Below are positions 36,645 to 46,012 of a stretch of 64,000 nucleotides of DNA, one piece after another. The position numbers and the translations under genes were made by a program. The notes under the pieces were generated by a model. The model was given only the letters and a program-made list of their open reading frames with translations, searched no databases and had not been told where the DNA came from. Location: NCBI GenBank assembly GCA_008015095.1, contig SSEV01000021.1:1-64000 (forward strand), in the 5' to 3' direction. The number at the start of each line of letters is the position of its first letter. Position 1 is the first letter of the stretch. Origin of the DNA: Lysobacteraceae bacterium (GTDB lineage: Bacteria; Pseudomonadota; Gammaproteobacteria; Xanthomonadales; Xanthomonadaceae).

Positions 36645-39089
36645 TCAGAACTCCTGACTGAACTTGATGCCGATCGTCCGCGGCTGGCCGCTGACGGTGT
36701 ACACCTGCGCGGCGCAGACCGTTTCCGGGCACTGCACGTTGCGGCCGTACTGCGCGTTCTCGTCGAGCAGGTTCTTGATGTAGAGATCCACCGACCAGTT
36801 GTTCTTGCGCACGCCGAACGCCATATCGACCAGACTGTACGACGGCAGGTCGCCGAGGATGTTGCGCTCGAGGATACGCAGATCCGAGGTGCGCCGGCCT
36901 TCGGTCATCACCGAGCCCTGCCAATAGGCTTCGTAGTCGCGGATGTCGAAGGTGTAACGCGCGGTCAGGTTGCCCTTGTAGTCGGCGGTGACCGGCAGAC
37001 GCGTGCCATCCGGCGCCTGCAGATCGGCCGGATCGCAGGTGGTGATCGGATTGCCGTTGGCATCGATCGCGCCGCAATAGTTCTCGGTCAGTTCCGCATC
37101 GTAGAAGCCCACGCCCGCAGATAGCTTGAGGTTGTAGCTCGCCGCCCAGTTCACGTCCATTTCGAGACCCTGGATCCGGGCCTGGTTGGCGTTGCGGATT
37201 TCGGTCAGGCCGTTCTGACCCAAGACCGGGAACTGGAAGTCGTCCCAGATCTGATGGAAGGCCGCACCGTTGAAGGTCAGGCGGTTATCGAACCAGGACG
37301 TCTTCCAACCGATCTCGTAATTGGTCAGGAACTCGGTGATGTACGGCGGCAAGGTGCCGCGACGGTTGATGCCGCCCGGGCGATACCCTTCCGACCAGGT
37401 GAAATACATCATCTTGTCGGGGCGGAACTTGTACGAGAGATTGACCTTGCCGAGCGTGTCTTTTTCGCTCACATCCTTGTCGAACACGGTGCAGGGCGCG
37501 CCCTCGAACGACGGCCAGTTCGCAGGATCCGGACCGTAGCGCACGATGCACGCGGCCTCGCCGTAGCGGTTCTGCGGCAGCTGGCCGCCCTGCGAGGCGT
37601 AGCCGTTGGCGAAGCCGAAGAAGCCCTTGAGGCTGTTGTCGGCGCGGAAGTGGCGGAACCCGACCGTGCCGGTCAGCTTGTCGGTGAAGTCGTAGGACAG
37701 TTCGCCGAAGATCGCTTCGTCGTGATCCTTGCGCAACTGTTTGGTCAGCCAGATGGTGTCTTCCCAGCCGCGCACCGAGAGGATCGAGGCGAGGCCATCG
37801 ACGCGATAGCGCTGCTGGATGTCGTGGCTCTGATCCATCCAGAACAGGCCCGCGACGAAGCGCAGGCGGTTTTCCTGAGGCGAGGCGATGCGCAGTTCGT
37901 GACTGGTCTTCTTATAGCCGTCTTTGCCTTGGATGTACTGCGCCGGATTCACCAGATCGCCGTTGTCGTCGTAGAAATACGCGCCGTAGCCGAATAGGGT
38001 GTCGTACCAGAAGCCGTAGTCGCTGTAGTCCGAATCGGTGTCGACATCGCGCTTGAGGTGGGCGAATGCGTAGGTCAGGTCGAAGTTGCCGATCTTGCCC
38101 TGCAAGGTCAGCGCCGCCTGAGCCCAGCGGTCGTCGGAGAATTCGCGATAGGCGTGGCTGATCTTGCCTTCGCCGAGCGTGTTGTCGTAGGCGAAGTTGC
38201 CGTTGACCTCCTGACGCTGCCCCATGATCGTGGGCGTGATCGTCCAGTTGTCGTTGAGGTCGACCTTCAACGCGATACGCGCGCCGGCGGTGTCGACATC
38301 GTTGTAGTCGTCCTCGACCCGGTCCGCGTTGTTCTGCGTGATGCCCGAGGTCGGGAAGGTGCGTTCGCCGTAAACGTTGTCGACCCAGCCGGCGTCGTGC
38401 TTCTGCCAACCGACCAGGCGCACCGCCGCGCGATCGCCCATCGGGATGTTGACGAAGCCTTCGGCGACATGGCCCCAACCGCCACCGGTGATGGTGCTGG
38501 CTTCAAGGCCGTAGCCCGCGGAGAAACCCGCGGTGTCCGGCTTGCGGGTCACCAGCTTGAGCGTGCCCGCTTCCGAACTCGCGCCATAGAGGGTGCCCTG
38601 CGGACCGGACAGCGCTTCGACACGCTCGATATCGTAGACGTGCAGATCCAGCGCGCCCTGGATCGTGGTGATCGGCTGCTCGTCGAGATAGATGCCGACG
38701 CTGGGCAGCGGGCCGGAATGGTTGCCGTCGCCGCCGCTGGCCACGCCGCGCATATAGACCTGGCCGAAGCCGGGGCCATTCGGCGTGATCGATACGCTGG
38801 GCAACAACTTGGCGTAATCCTCGAAGTCGTTGACCTGCAACTCGTCGAGCTGCTGTGCGCCAATCACGTTCAGGCTGATCGGCACGTCCTGCGCCTTCTC
38901 GGTGCGTTTCTGCGCAGTCACCGTGATGGTTTCGAGGGTCGGACTGCCGTCCTGCCCCTCGTCGCTGTCCTGGGCCATCGCCATCCCGGCGAAGGCCATG
39001 CTGCCGAAGGCGACGCAAATCGCCGCGGTCAGCGGCAAACGCCGCAACTCAACCGGTCGCGCCGGTCCGGTACCTCGTTTGTGTCGCAT
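36645..39089 (-). CDS. TonB-dependent outer membrane receptor
   Basis: 814 aa; ETITVTAQKRTEKAQDVPISLNVIGAQQLDELQV plug; C-terminal …SGQPRTIGIKFSQEF. Confidence 0.93.
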   Translation of the reverse strand: MRHKRGTGPARPVELRRLPLTAAICVAFGSMAFAGMAMAQDSDEGQDGSPTLETITVTAQKRTEKAQDVPISLNVIGAQQLDELQVNDFEDYAKLLPSVSITPNGPGFGQVYMRGVASGGDGNHSGPLPSVGIYLDEQPITTIQGALDLHVYDIERVEALSGPQGTLYGASSEAGTLKLVTRKPDTAGFSAGYGLEASTITGGGWGHVAEGFVNIPMGDRAAVRLVGWQKHDAGWVDNVYGERTFPTSGITQNNADRVEDDYNDVDTAGARIALKVDLNDNWTITPTIMGQRQEVNGNFAYDNTLGEGKISHAYREFSDDRWAQAALTLQGKIGNFDLTYAFAHLKRDVDTDSDYSDYGFWYDTLFGYGAYFYDDNGDLVNPAQYIQGKDGYKKTSHELRIASPQENRLRFVAGLFWMDQSHDIQQRYRVDGLASILSVRGWEDTIWLTKQLRKDHDEAIFGELSYDFTDKLTGTVGFRHFRADNSLKGFFGFANGYASQGGQLPQNRYGEAACIVRYGPDPANWPSFEGAPCTVFDKDVSEKDTLGKVNLSYKFRPDKMMYFTWSEGYRPGGINRRGTLPPYITEFLTNYEIGWKTSWFDNRLTFNGAAFHQIWDDFQFPVLGQNGLTEIRNANQARIQGLEMDVNWAASYNLKLSAGVGFYDAELTENYCGAIDANGNPITTCDPADLQAPDGTRLPVTADYKGNLTARYTFDIRDYEAYWQGSVMTEGRRTSDLRILERNILGDLPSYSLVDMAFGVRKNNWSVDLYIKNLLDENAQYGRNVQCPETVCAAQVYTVSGQPRTIGIKFSQEF

Positions 39090-39146
39090 TTCAGTCTCCC
39101 CGGTTATTGAACATCGGAACGCAAGGTGGAACGGTTGGAACAGCTC

Positions 39147-41195
39147 TCATGCGGCGCCCCTGGCGAGATCGGGCGTCGCGAATTCCGGAACATCGGGATA
39201 GGCGTCGAGCACCGGCCCGAGCGCCGCCTTTAACGGGTCGAGCCAAGGCTCGTAGTGCCGCCATTGGTCAATGCCGTCGCGGTTGATCGGCCGGCGCACC
39301 TGCTCCGAACTCGCGGTGCGCACCGGGCGGTCGTTCTCGTAGAAGCGCAGGCACGCGTCTTCGAACGGCAGACCGCAATAATCGAGCAGGCGTCTGACCT
39401 CGGCTTCGGTGTCGTCGACCATGCGCTCGTGAATCACGCGATGCACGCGATGCGGCAGCCCGCAGTCGGCGAACACCGTATCGAAATGCGCCATCAGTTC
39501 GACGTAATCGCGATAGTAGCGGCCAAGGTCTTCCAGACCGTAGCTGAACTTCTGGCCGCGCGCGAAATGCTGTTTGAACCCGGAGAAGCAACAGGCCATC
39601 GGGTGCCGGCGCGCATCGACAATCTTCGCGTTCGGCAGCATCAGATGAATCAGGCCCAGATGCAGGAAATTATTCGGCATCTTGTCGATGAACAGCGGCG
39701 CGGCGCTCTTGCGCTGCACACGGGTGCGTTCCAGGTACTGGCGGCCGAGTTCGCGGAATTGCGCCGGGTCGAGTGTCGCGACCGCTTCATGGTAGTTGGT
39801 TGAATTTCCCGCGTCGCGCCGCAGCGCCCGGGTCATCGAGATGATCTCCGGCAATTCCATCGTGCCTTCGACCGCCGAATGACTGGACAGGATCTGTTCG
39901 AGCAGGGTCGAGCCTGACCGCGGCAGGCCGACGATGAAGATCGGGTCCGCCGCGGGGTCGCCGCAACCGGCGCGTGCGGCGAAGAACCCGCAGGTATACA
40001 CCTGTCTGGCGCGGGCGACGCGCGCCGTGGTGTCGCCCGCGCGATACGGCACCTGCTCCAGACGGATGCGGTTGGCGGCGCGGTAATGTTCGAAGGATTC
40101 GGCATAGTCGGCGCGGTCTTCCAAGGCCTTGCCCAGGGTGAACCCGAAATGCAGGCGGTGCTCGGCGTCGAGATCCGCGCGCGCCAGTTGCGCGCGCATG
40201 CGCGCGACATCGTCGTCGTCGAAACGGAAGGTCTTGAGATTGGCCAGGCTCCACCACGCCTCACCGAATCCGGGATCCTCTTCGGTGCAGCGCCGGTACG
40301 CGGCGATCGCCTCGGCCTGACGGCCCTCGGTTTTCAGCGCGTGGCCGTAGCTCATCCAGACGCGCGCGTTGTGCGGGTAGTCGCGCAGCAGTTCCTCGTA
40401 CAGCGCGATGCCGCGCGCGTATTCGCCGAGCCTGCACAAGACGGCCGCCTTGAGCGTGCGTGCGCCTGGGTTCGTGGGGTCGTCGACGAGCAACAGATCC
40501 AACTGTTCCAGCGCCTTCGCCGACTGCTGGTCGCGGTGCAACACCAGCGCGTAGTGCTGGCGCGCTTCGCGGAATCCTGGCGCGAGTTCCAGACAGCGCG
40601 CGAACAGGCGCAGGGCCTCGGCGTTGCGGCCGACACGCACAGCCAGTTCGCCCAGCATCCGGATCGCGACCACATCGGTGGGATGTTCCTTGAGCCATGC
40701 GCGCAACGCGGCCTCCGCCTCGGGAAGGCGGTCGGCTGCCAAGGCTTCGGCCGCATGCAGCAAGGCGGGATCGCGCACGGAATGCCGGATGTAGGCCGCA
40801 TAGGCCGCGTCGGCGCGATCGAGTCGGCCGACCGCGCGTTCGTAGTCGGCGAGCGCAAGCCACACTTGGGGCAATGCCGGATTAGTCGCGATCGCGCGAT
40901 GGAGGGCCTCGATCGCCTCTTCGGTGCGGCCGGCGCGGGCCACGGCCAGCGCATATTCGTATTGCCCGCGCGGCATCCCCGGTTGCGACCGCGTCAACGG
41001 CGCCAGCAACTCGATCGCGCGCTCCAGCCGGCCGCACATCCGGTGAGAGATCCCGAGAATCATCTGCGCGACCGGATGGTCGCGGACCACGCTCAGGATT
41101 TCGTCGGCTTGGCGACCGGCCAGTTCCGGATCGCTCGCGAGCAATTGCGCGGCGTGTTGCAATGCGACATCGACACTGGCTGTGGCTGCGGTCAA
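39147..41195 (-). CDS. TPR-repeat sulfotransferase
   Basis: 682 aa; multiple TPRs, then PIFIVGLPRSGSTLLEQILSSHSAVEGTMELPEI (PAPS-loop) and KIVDARRHPMACCFSGFKQHFARGQKFSYGLEDLGRYYRDY. Confidence 0.92.
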   Translation of the reverse strand: MTAATASVDVALQHAAQLLASDPELAGRQADEILSVVRDHPVAQMILGISHRMCGRLERAIELLAPLTRSQPGMPRGQYEYALAVARAGRTEEAIEALHRAIATNPALPQVWLALADYERAVGRLDRADAAYAAYIRHSVRDPALLHAAEALAADRLPEAEAALRAWLKEHPTDVVAIRMLGELAVRVGRNAEALRLFARCLELAPGFREARQHYALVLHRDQQSAKALEQLDLLLVDDPTNPGARTLKAAVLCRLGEYARGIALYEELLRDYPHNARVWMSYGHALKTEGRQAEAIAAYRRCTEEDPGFGEAWWSLANLKTFRFDDDDVARMRAQLARADLDAEHRLHFGFTLGKALEDRADYAESFEHYRAANRIRLEQVPYRAGDTTARVARARQVYTCGFFAARAGCGDPAADPIFIVGLPRSGSTLLEQILSSHSAVEGTMELPEIISMTRALRRDAGNSTNYHEAVATLDPAQFRELGRQYLERTRVQRKSAAPLFIDKMPNNFLHLGLIHLMLPNAKIVDARRHPMACCFSGFKQHFARGQKFSYGLEDLGRYYRDYVELMAHFDTVFADCGLPHRVHRVIHERMVDDTEAEVRRLLDYCGLPFEDACLRFYENDRPVRTASSEQVRRPINRDGIDQWRHYEPWLDPLKAALGPVLDAYPDVPEFATPDLARGAA

Positions 41196-41369
41196 GAGGG
41201 GTCTGCTTGAGTAGTTCCGGTCGTTCGTCCTAGGCAGGTCGCCTACTGGGCCTGACCGCCCGCAGGCCGTCTCGCTTGCCGACGATCATCGGCAATCTTC
41301 GCCGATGGCAGGTAGGCCGTCCAGCATCGACGGCCGCTGCGACCGCGCCGGCTGCGCTAGCATGCGGGC

Positions 41370-43814
41370 ATGACGCGACATCGGAACGAGCAGGAGAACG
41401 GACGGGACGAAGGGTCTGATCCGTCCGGCGAGAGCGGGTCCATTGGGATCAGACTTTACGATAAGCCCGCCGGCGGCTGGGATGCGCTGCGGGCATCGTG
41501 GCAGGCACTGCGCGACCAACAAGCGCTGCGCCAAGGCGCGACCAGCCTGCTGCGGGCCAATCAGCCCGGCGGGTTCGATTGCCCGGGCTGCGCATGGCCG
41601 GATCGCAACCCGCACTCGACCTTCGAATTCTGCGAAAACGGCGTCAAAGCGGTCGCGAACGAATCGACGTCGAAGCGAGTCGGACGCGCGTTCTTCGCCG
41701 AACATCCGGTGTCGTGGCTGGCGCAACAGAGCGATGAGTTCCTCGAAGCCCAGGGGCGCCTGATCGAACCGATGGCCTACGACGCCGTCAGCGACCGCTA
41801 CGTGCCGATCGAATGGGACGCCGCGTTCGCGCGGATCGCCGCCGCGCTCCGCGCTCTGGGTTCGCCCGATGAAGCGATCTTCTACACCTCGGGCCGGACG
41901 TCGAACGAGGCTGCATTCCTGTACCAGTTGTTCGTGCGCGCCTACGGCACCAACAACCTCCCGGACTGTTCGAACATGTGCCACGAGGCGTCCGGCGTGG
42001 CCCTGACTGAACAGATCGGCAGCGGCAAGGGGTCGGTGACGCTGGAGGATTTCGAACGCGCCGACGCGATCTTCGTGTTCGGACAGAACCCGGGCACCAA
42101 TCATCCGCGCATGCTCGGCGAGTTGCGCAATGCGGCTCGTCGCGGCTGCAGGATCGTGGTCTTCAATCCCCTGCGCGAGCGCGGACTGGAGCGTTTCGTC
42201 GATCCGCAGTCGCCGCGCGAAATGCTCGGCGGCGACGCGACCGCGATCGCTTCGCATTATTTCCAGCCAAGGATCGGCGGCGATCTCGCGGTCGCCGCCG
42301 GGATCGCCAAAACCGTGCTCGCGCGCGCGCGGCCCGGCAACGATGCTGTAGATACCGCGTTTATCGCCATGCACACGCTCGGTTTCGAGTGCTTCGCCGA
42401 AACGCTGGAAAGGATCTCCTGGGACGAGATCGAACGCGAATCCGGACTGGCCCGGGCGCAACTGGAACAGGCCGCGCAGGTCTACCTCGACAGTCATGCC
42501 ACGATCTTTTGCTGGGGCATGGGCATCACCCAGCACCGACGCAGCGTGGCCACGATCCAGATGCTGATCAACCTGATGCTGCTGCGCGGGAACATCGGCA
42601 GGCCCGGCGCCGGCCCCTGCCCGGTGCGCGGCCACTCCAACGTGCAGGGCGACCGCACGATGGGCATCTACGAGAAACCTTCCGCGGCCTTCCTCGACCG
42701 CCTCGGCGCCGAATTCGGATTCGAACCGCCGCGCGCGCACGGCTTCGACACCATCGCCGCGATCGAGGCGATGCGCGATGGCCGCGGCAAAGTCTTCTTC
42801 GCGATGGGCGGCAATTTCGCCGCGGCGACGCCCGACACCGCGATCACCCACGCGGCGTTGCGCAACTGCGCGCTCACCGTGCAGGTCAGCACCAAACTCA
42901 ACCGTTCCCATGTCATCCACGGCCGCGAAGCGCTGATCCTGCCCTGCCTCGGCCGCACTGAGATCGATGCCCAGCGCGAAGGCGCGCAAGCGGTCAGCGT
43001 CGAGGATTCGATGAGTATGGTGCATCTGTCTTCCGGCATGAACCCGCCCGCTTCGGACCGGCTGATGTCCGAACCGGCGATCGTGGCCCGGCTCGCGGCC
43101 GCGACTCTGCCGGACAGCGCGATCCCGTGGCTGGCGCTGATCGCGCATTACGACCGTATCCGCGAACGCATCGCGCGCGTGGTGCCCGGCTTCGAAGATT
43201 TCAATGCGCGCGTGCGGAAGCCCGGTGGTTTCCATCTGCGTCATCCCTGCCGCGAACGCGAATTCCCGAATCCGCAGGGCAAGGCGCGCTTCATCGCGCA
43301 TGCCTTGGGCGACGCCGACGCGCCTCACGCGGCAGAGGCCTCAAGCATGACTGCGGCGGCGGCCGCGCCGGAAGCGGTTTCGGAAGCGGCATCAGGAGGG
43401 GCGCCGGGCCCGACGCCCCTTCTGCACAAGCCGCTGCTGCATATGATGACGATTCGCGCGCACGACCAATACAACACCACGGTCTACAGCGCCAACGACC
43501 GTTACCGCGGCGTGCACGGGTTGCGCCGGGTCTGCTTCATCTCGCGCGCTGATCTCGACGCCTTGGGTTTCGCCGACGGCGACCATGTCGACCTGATCTC
43601 GGTCTGGCGGGACGAAGAACGCATCGCCCGCGATTTCCGTCTCGTCGAATACGATATCCCACCGGGTTGCGTGGCCGGATATTTTCCTGAAACCAATGTG
43701 CTGGTGCCTTTGGATCACCATGCCGAACACGCGCGCACGCCTGCGTCGAAATCGATTCCGGTGCGGCTGCGGCGGACGGCTAACGCGACGGCGACGGGGG
43801 GAGCGACGGCATGA
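41370..43814 (+). CDS. FdhF/YdeP family molybdopterin oxidoreductase
   Basis: 814 aa; FDCPGCAWPD, NNLPDCSNMCHEASGVALTEQIGSGKGSVTLEDFE, FVFGQNPGTNHPRMLGEL, GMGITQHRRSVATIQMLINLMLLRGNIGRPGAGPCPVRGHSNVQGDRTMGI. Confidence 0.92.
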   Translation: MTRHRNEQENGRDEGSDPSGESGSIGIRLYDKPAGGWDALRASWQALRDQQALRQGATSLLRANQPGGFDCPGCAWPDRNPHSTFEFCENGVKAVANESTSKRVGRAFFAEHPVSWLAQQSDEFLEAQGRLIEPMAYDAVSDRYVPIEWDAAFARIAAALRALGSPDEAIFYTSGRTSNEAAFLYQLFVRAYGTNNLPDCSNMCHEASGVALTEQIGSGKGSVTLEDFERADAIFVFGQNPGTNHPRMLGELRNAARRGCRIVVFNPLRERGLERFVDPQSPREMLGGDATAIASHYFQPRIGGDLAVAAGIAKTVLARARPGNDAVDTAFIAMHTLGFECFAETLERISWDEIERESGLARAQLEQAAQVYLDSHATIFCWGMGITQHRRSVATIQMLINLMLLRGNIGRPGAGPCPVRGHSNVQGDRTMGIYEKPSAAFLDRLGAEFGFEPPRAHGFDTIAAIEAMRDGRGKVFFAMGGNFAAATPDTAITHAALRNCALTVQVSTKLNRSHVIHGREALILPCLGRTEIDAQREGAQAVSVEDSMSMVHLSSGMNPPASDRLMSEPAIVARLAAATLPDSAIPWLALIAHYDRIRERIARVVPGFEDFNARVRKPGGFHLRHPCREREFPNPQGKARFIAHALGDADAPHAAEASSMTAAAAAPEAVSEAASGGAPGPTPLLHKPLLHMMTIRAHDQYNTTVYSANDRYRGVHGLRRVCFISRADLDALGFADGDHVDLISVWRDEERIARDFRLVEYDIPPGCVAGYFPETNVLVPLDHHAEHARTPASKSIPVRLRRTANATATGGATA

Positions 43815-44065
43815 GCGAAGAGCATGCGCTCGCCCTGCTCGGTCTGCTTGCGCAGGAAGACGGGCAGTCGTTGCCGCGGCTCGCGAAACGACTCGGTCTT
43901 GGCGCCAGCGAATTGCGCCGTTTGCTGGCCGCGCTGGGACATGATGCGCGCTATGACGGCCTCGGCCTTGTCGAACAGCGCCAAGACGGCGAACGCACCC
44001 TACTGTGGCTGACCGCGCGCGGGCGCACGTTGTGCGCAACCGGCAACCGCGAGAACGCGCCATGA
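43811..44065 (+). CDS. Small winged-HTH-like protein between fdhF-like and fdhD
   Basis: 84 aa; ALLGLLAQEDGQSLPRLAKRLGLGASELRRLLAALGHD; 4-nt overlaps with both neighbours. Confidence 0.75.
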   Translation: MSEEHALALLGLLAQEDGQSLPRLAKRLGLGASELRRLLAALGHDARYDGLGLVEQRQDGERTLLWLTARGRTLCATGNRENAP

Positions 44066-44880
44066 CCACGACAATTGTCGATGGATTGCGTGCGCACCTG
44101 GTCACGCATCATGGCGACGGGACACCGTTGCGGCGCGAAGAGCGCGTCATCGAGGAAACGCCGATCGCCCTGCTCTACAATGGCCGCTCGTTCGCGGTGA
44201 TGATGGCCACGCCCTGCGACCTTGCTGACTTCGCGCTGGGTTTCGCGCTCAGCGAGGGCATCGTCGGCTCGCCCGCCGAGTTCGAACTGGTCGATATCGT
44301 GCGCGCGGAGAACGGCATCGCGCTGCATGCGGCGATTCCGCAGTCGCGATTCGAGGCTTTGGACTCGCGGCAGCGCACGCTCGAAGGTCGCAGCGGATGC
44401 GGGCTCTGCGGCATCTCCCATCTGGAGGCCGCGCTGCGCCCCCACCCTGTGGCCGCTGACGGCCCGCATGTGCCGGCGTCGCGCATCCGCGAAGGTCTGG
44501 ACCTGCTCGCGCGACACCAGCCGCTCAACGCCCGCAGCGGCGGCGTGCACGCCGCCGGCTTTGTCCACGGCGACGGTAAGACCATGGAGATTCTCGTGCG
44601 CGAAGACGTCGGACGCCATAACGCCCTGGACAAACTGGTTGGCGCAATGCGCCGCTGCGAACCGGCGATCGATCCCCATGGCGGATTTCTCACGATCACA
44701 TCGCGCGCCTCTTACGAAATCGTGCATAAGGCGGCGTGCGTCGGCATCTCGATCGTGGTCGCGATCTCTGCGCCGACCAGCCTCGCGATCCGCTGCGCCC
44801 GCGACGCCGATCTGACCCTGATCGGATTCGCGCGCGACGGCCGGATGAATGTCTACCACGGCGACGACCGGATTCGCTGA
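44062..44880 (+). CDS. fdhD: Formate dehydrogenase accessory sulfurtransferase
   Basis: RREERVIEETPIALLYNGRSFAVMMATPCDLADFALGFALSEGIV; RSGCGLCGISHL; GGVHAAGF; VREDVGRHNALDKLVGA. Confidence 0.95.
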   Translation: MTTTIVDGLRAHLVTHHGDGTPLRREERVIEETPIALLYNGRSFAVMMATPCDLADFALGFALSEGIVGSPAEFELVDIVRAENGIALHAAIPQSRFEALDSRQRTLEGRSGCGLCGISHLEAALRPHPVAADGPHVPASRIREGLDLLARHQPLNARSGGVHAAGFVHGDGKTMEILVREDVGRHNALDKLVGAMRRCEPAIDPHGGFLTITSRASYEIVHKAACVGISIVVAISAPTSLAIRCARDADLTLIGFARDGRMNVYHGDDRIR

Positions 44881-44933
44881 GCGCAATCCGCGCCTCTCTT
44901 GTTTCGGCCTGCGCGCGAAACGCGCGGCGGCGC

Positions 44934-45858
44934 TCAGGGCAGCGCTTGCAGCGCTGCGAGCAAGGCGGGGCGTAATTTGGCGATAGCTGCGCCTTCGGAG
45001 CGGGATACTTCGATGTGCAACGCCGAAAGCAGCATCCACAGGTCATGCCTGCGCGCCAGCCATGCCGTATCCCGATATGCGAGGCCGGGCTCGCCGAGAC
45101 GGCCACGCAGGTCTTCGAACCATGCGCCCCACTCCGCCTCCTCGTGCAATCCGCGCATGGCCACGAACAACAGCGGTCGCGCCAGCCGTTCGGATTCGCC
45201 GAACACATAGGCATGCGCATCGCGGGGCACGGCCTGCTCCGCGATGGCGCGGATGATCCGATCCAATTCTGGTTTGCCGATGTTCGGATTCAGCGCCAAC
45301 TGCATCAACCAGTCGGCGCCGTGCGCGACGCCGTGCCGCCAACCGACATCGCGATCGAAGCCGCGATAGTCGCGCACGCTTTCCAGATAGGCCGCAGCGC
45401 GCTCGACCATCGCCGCACGCTCCTCCGCCGTCATCCATGGCGAAACGCGATCGGTACGCGCGATCTCGGCCAACACCAGGGCCGCGAACGGACGGGCCAC
45501 GCCATGGCGGTCGCGGCCATCGAGCATCGTGCGCAAACGCTTTTCCAGCATGCGCAACCGCTCGGGGCCGAATGCGCCGGCCCGCATCCAGTGCTGCAGC
45601 GCTTCGTAGGCGACGCCATCGCGCAATTCCGCGGACGGAGAGGACAGACAACCGATCAGCGCCTCGGCGAGCGCAAAGCGCGCGGTCGGGTCTTCGATCG
45701 CGAAAGACCGCTCCTTCAATTCCTGCAAGGCCGTACGAGTCCAACTCGCAGGCGGACATGCCGCACGCGCGACCTCGACCATCGGGCACAAAAAAAGAAG
45801 CAACGCTACCGATATCCACGCTCTGCTTCCCCGCTTTAAACGACGACAGCGCTGCCAT
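44934..45858 (-). CDS. DUF2785 domain-containing protein (start uncertain)
   Basis: AEALIGCLSSPSAELRDGVAYEALQHWMRAGAF…GRDRHGVARPFAALVLAEIARTDRVSPWMTAEER…YRGFDRDVGWRHGVAHGADWLMQLALNP. Confidence 0.8.
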
Positions 45859-46012
45859 GCCGCATCTGCGCGCGATCGCGCGACTGTTATCGACCGATGC
45901 ATCTGCGCACCCCTCTCAAATCGCATGATCGCCACGATACGTCGATGCGGCACATGCGCCTAGTGCGTCGACGCCCTATGCTTGCCCCACCTCCGCTCGA
46001 TTCAACAATGTC

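Noticed and set aside
38058-39110. 350-aa plus-strand ORF opposite the TonB receptor
   Set aside because: Shadow ORF of a clear TonB-dependent receptor.
41976-42010. Selenocysteine in the FdhF/YdeP-like enzyme
   Set aside because: The active-site region reads CSNMCHEASG with ordinary Cys codons and no in-frame TGA.
41286-43328. 680-aa minus-strand ORF opposite the FdhF/YdeP gene
   Set aside because: Antisense shadow of a confidently recognised molybdoenzyme; no recognisable motifs.
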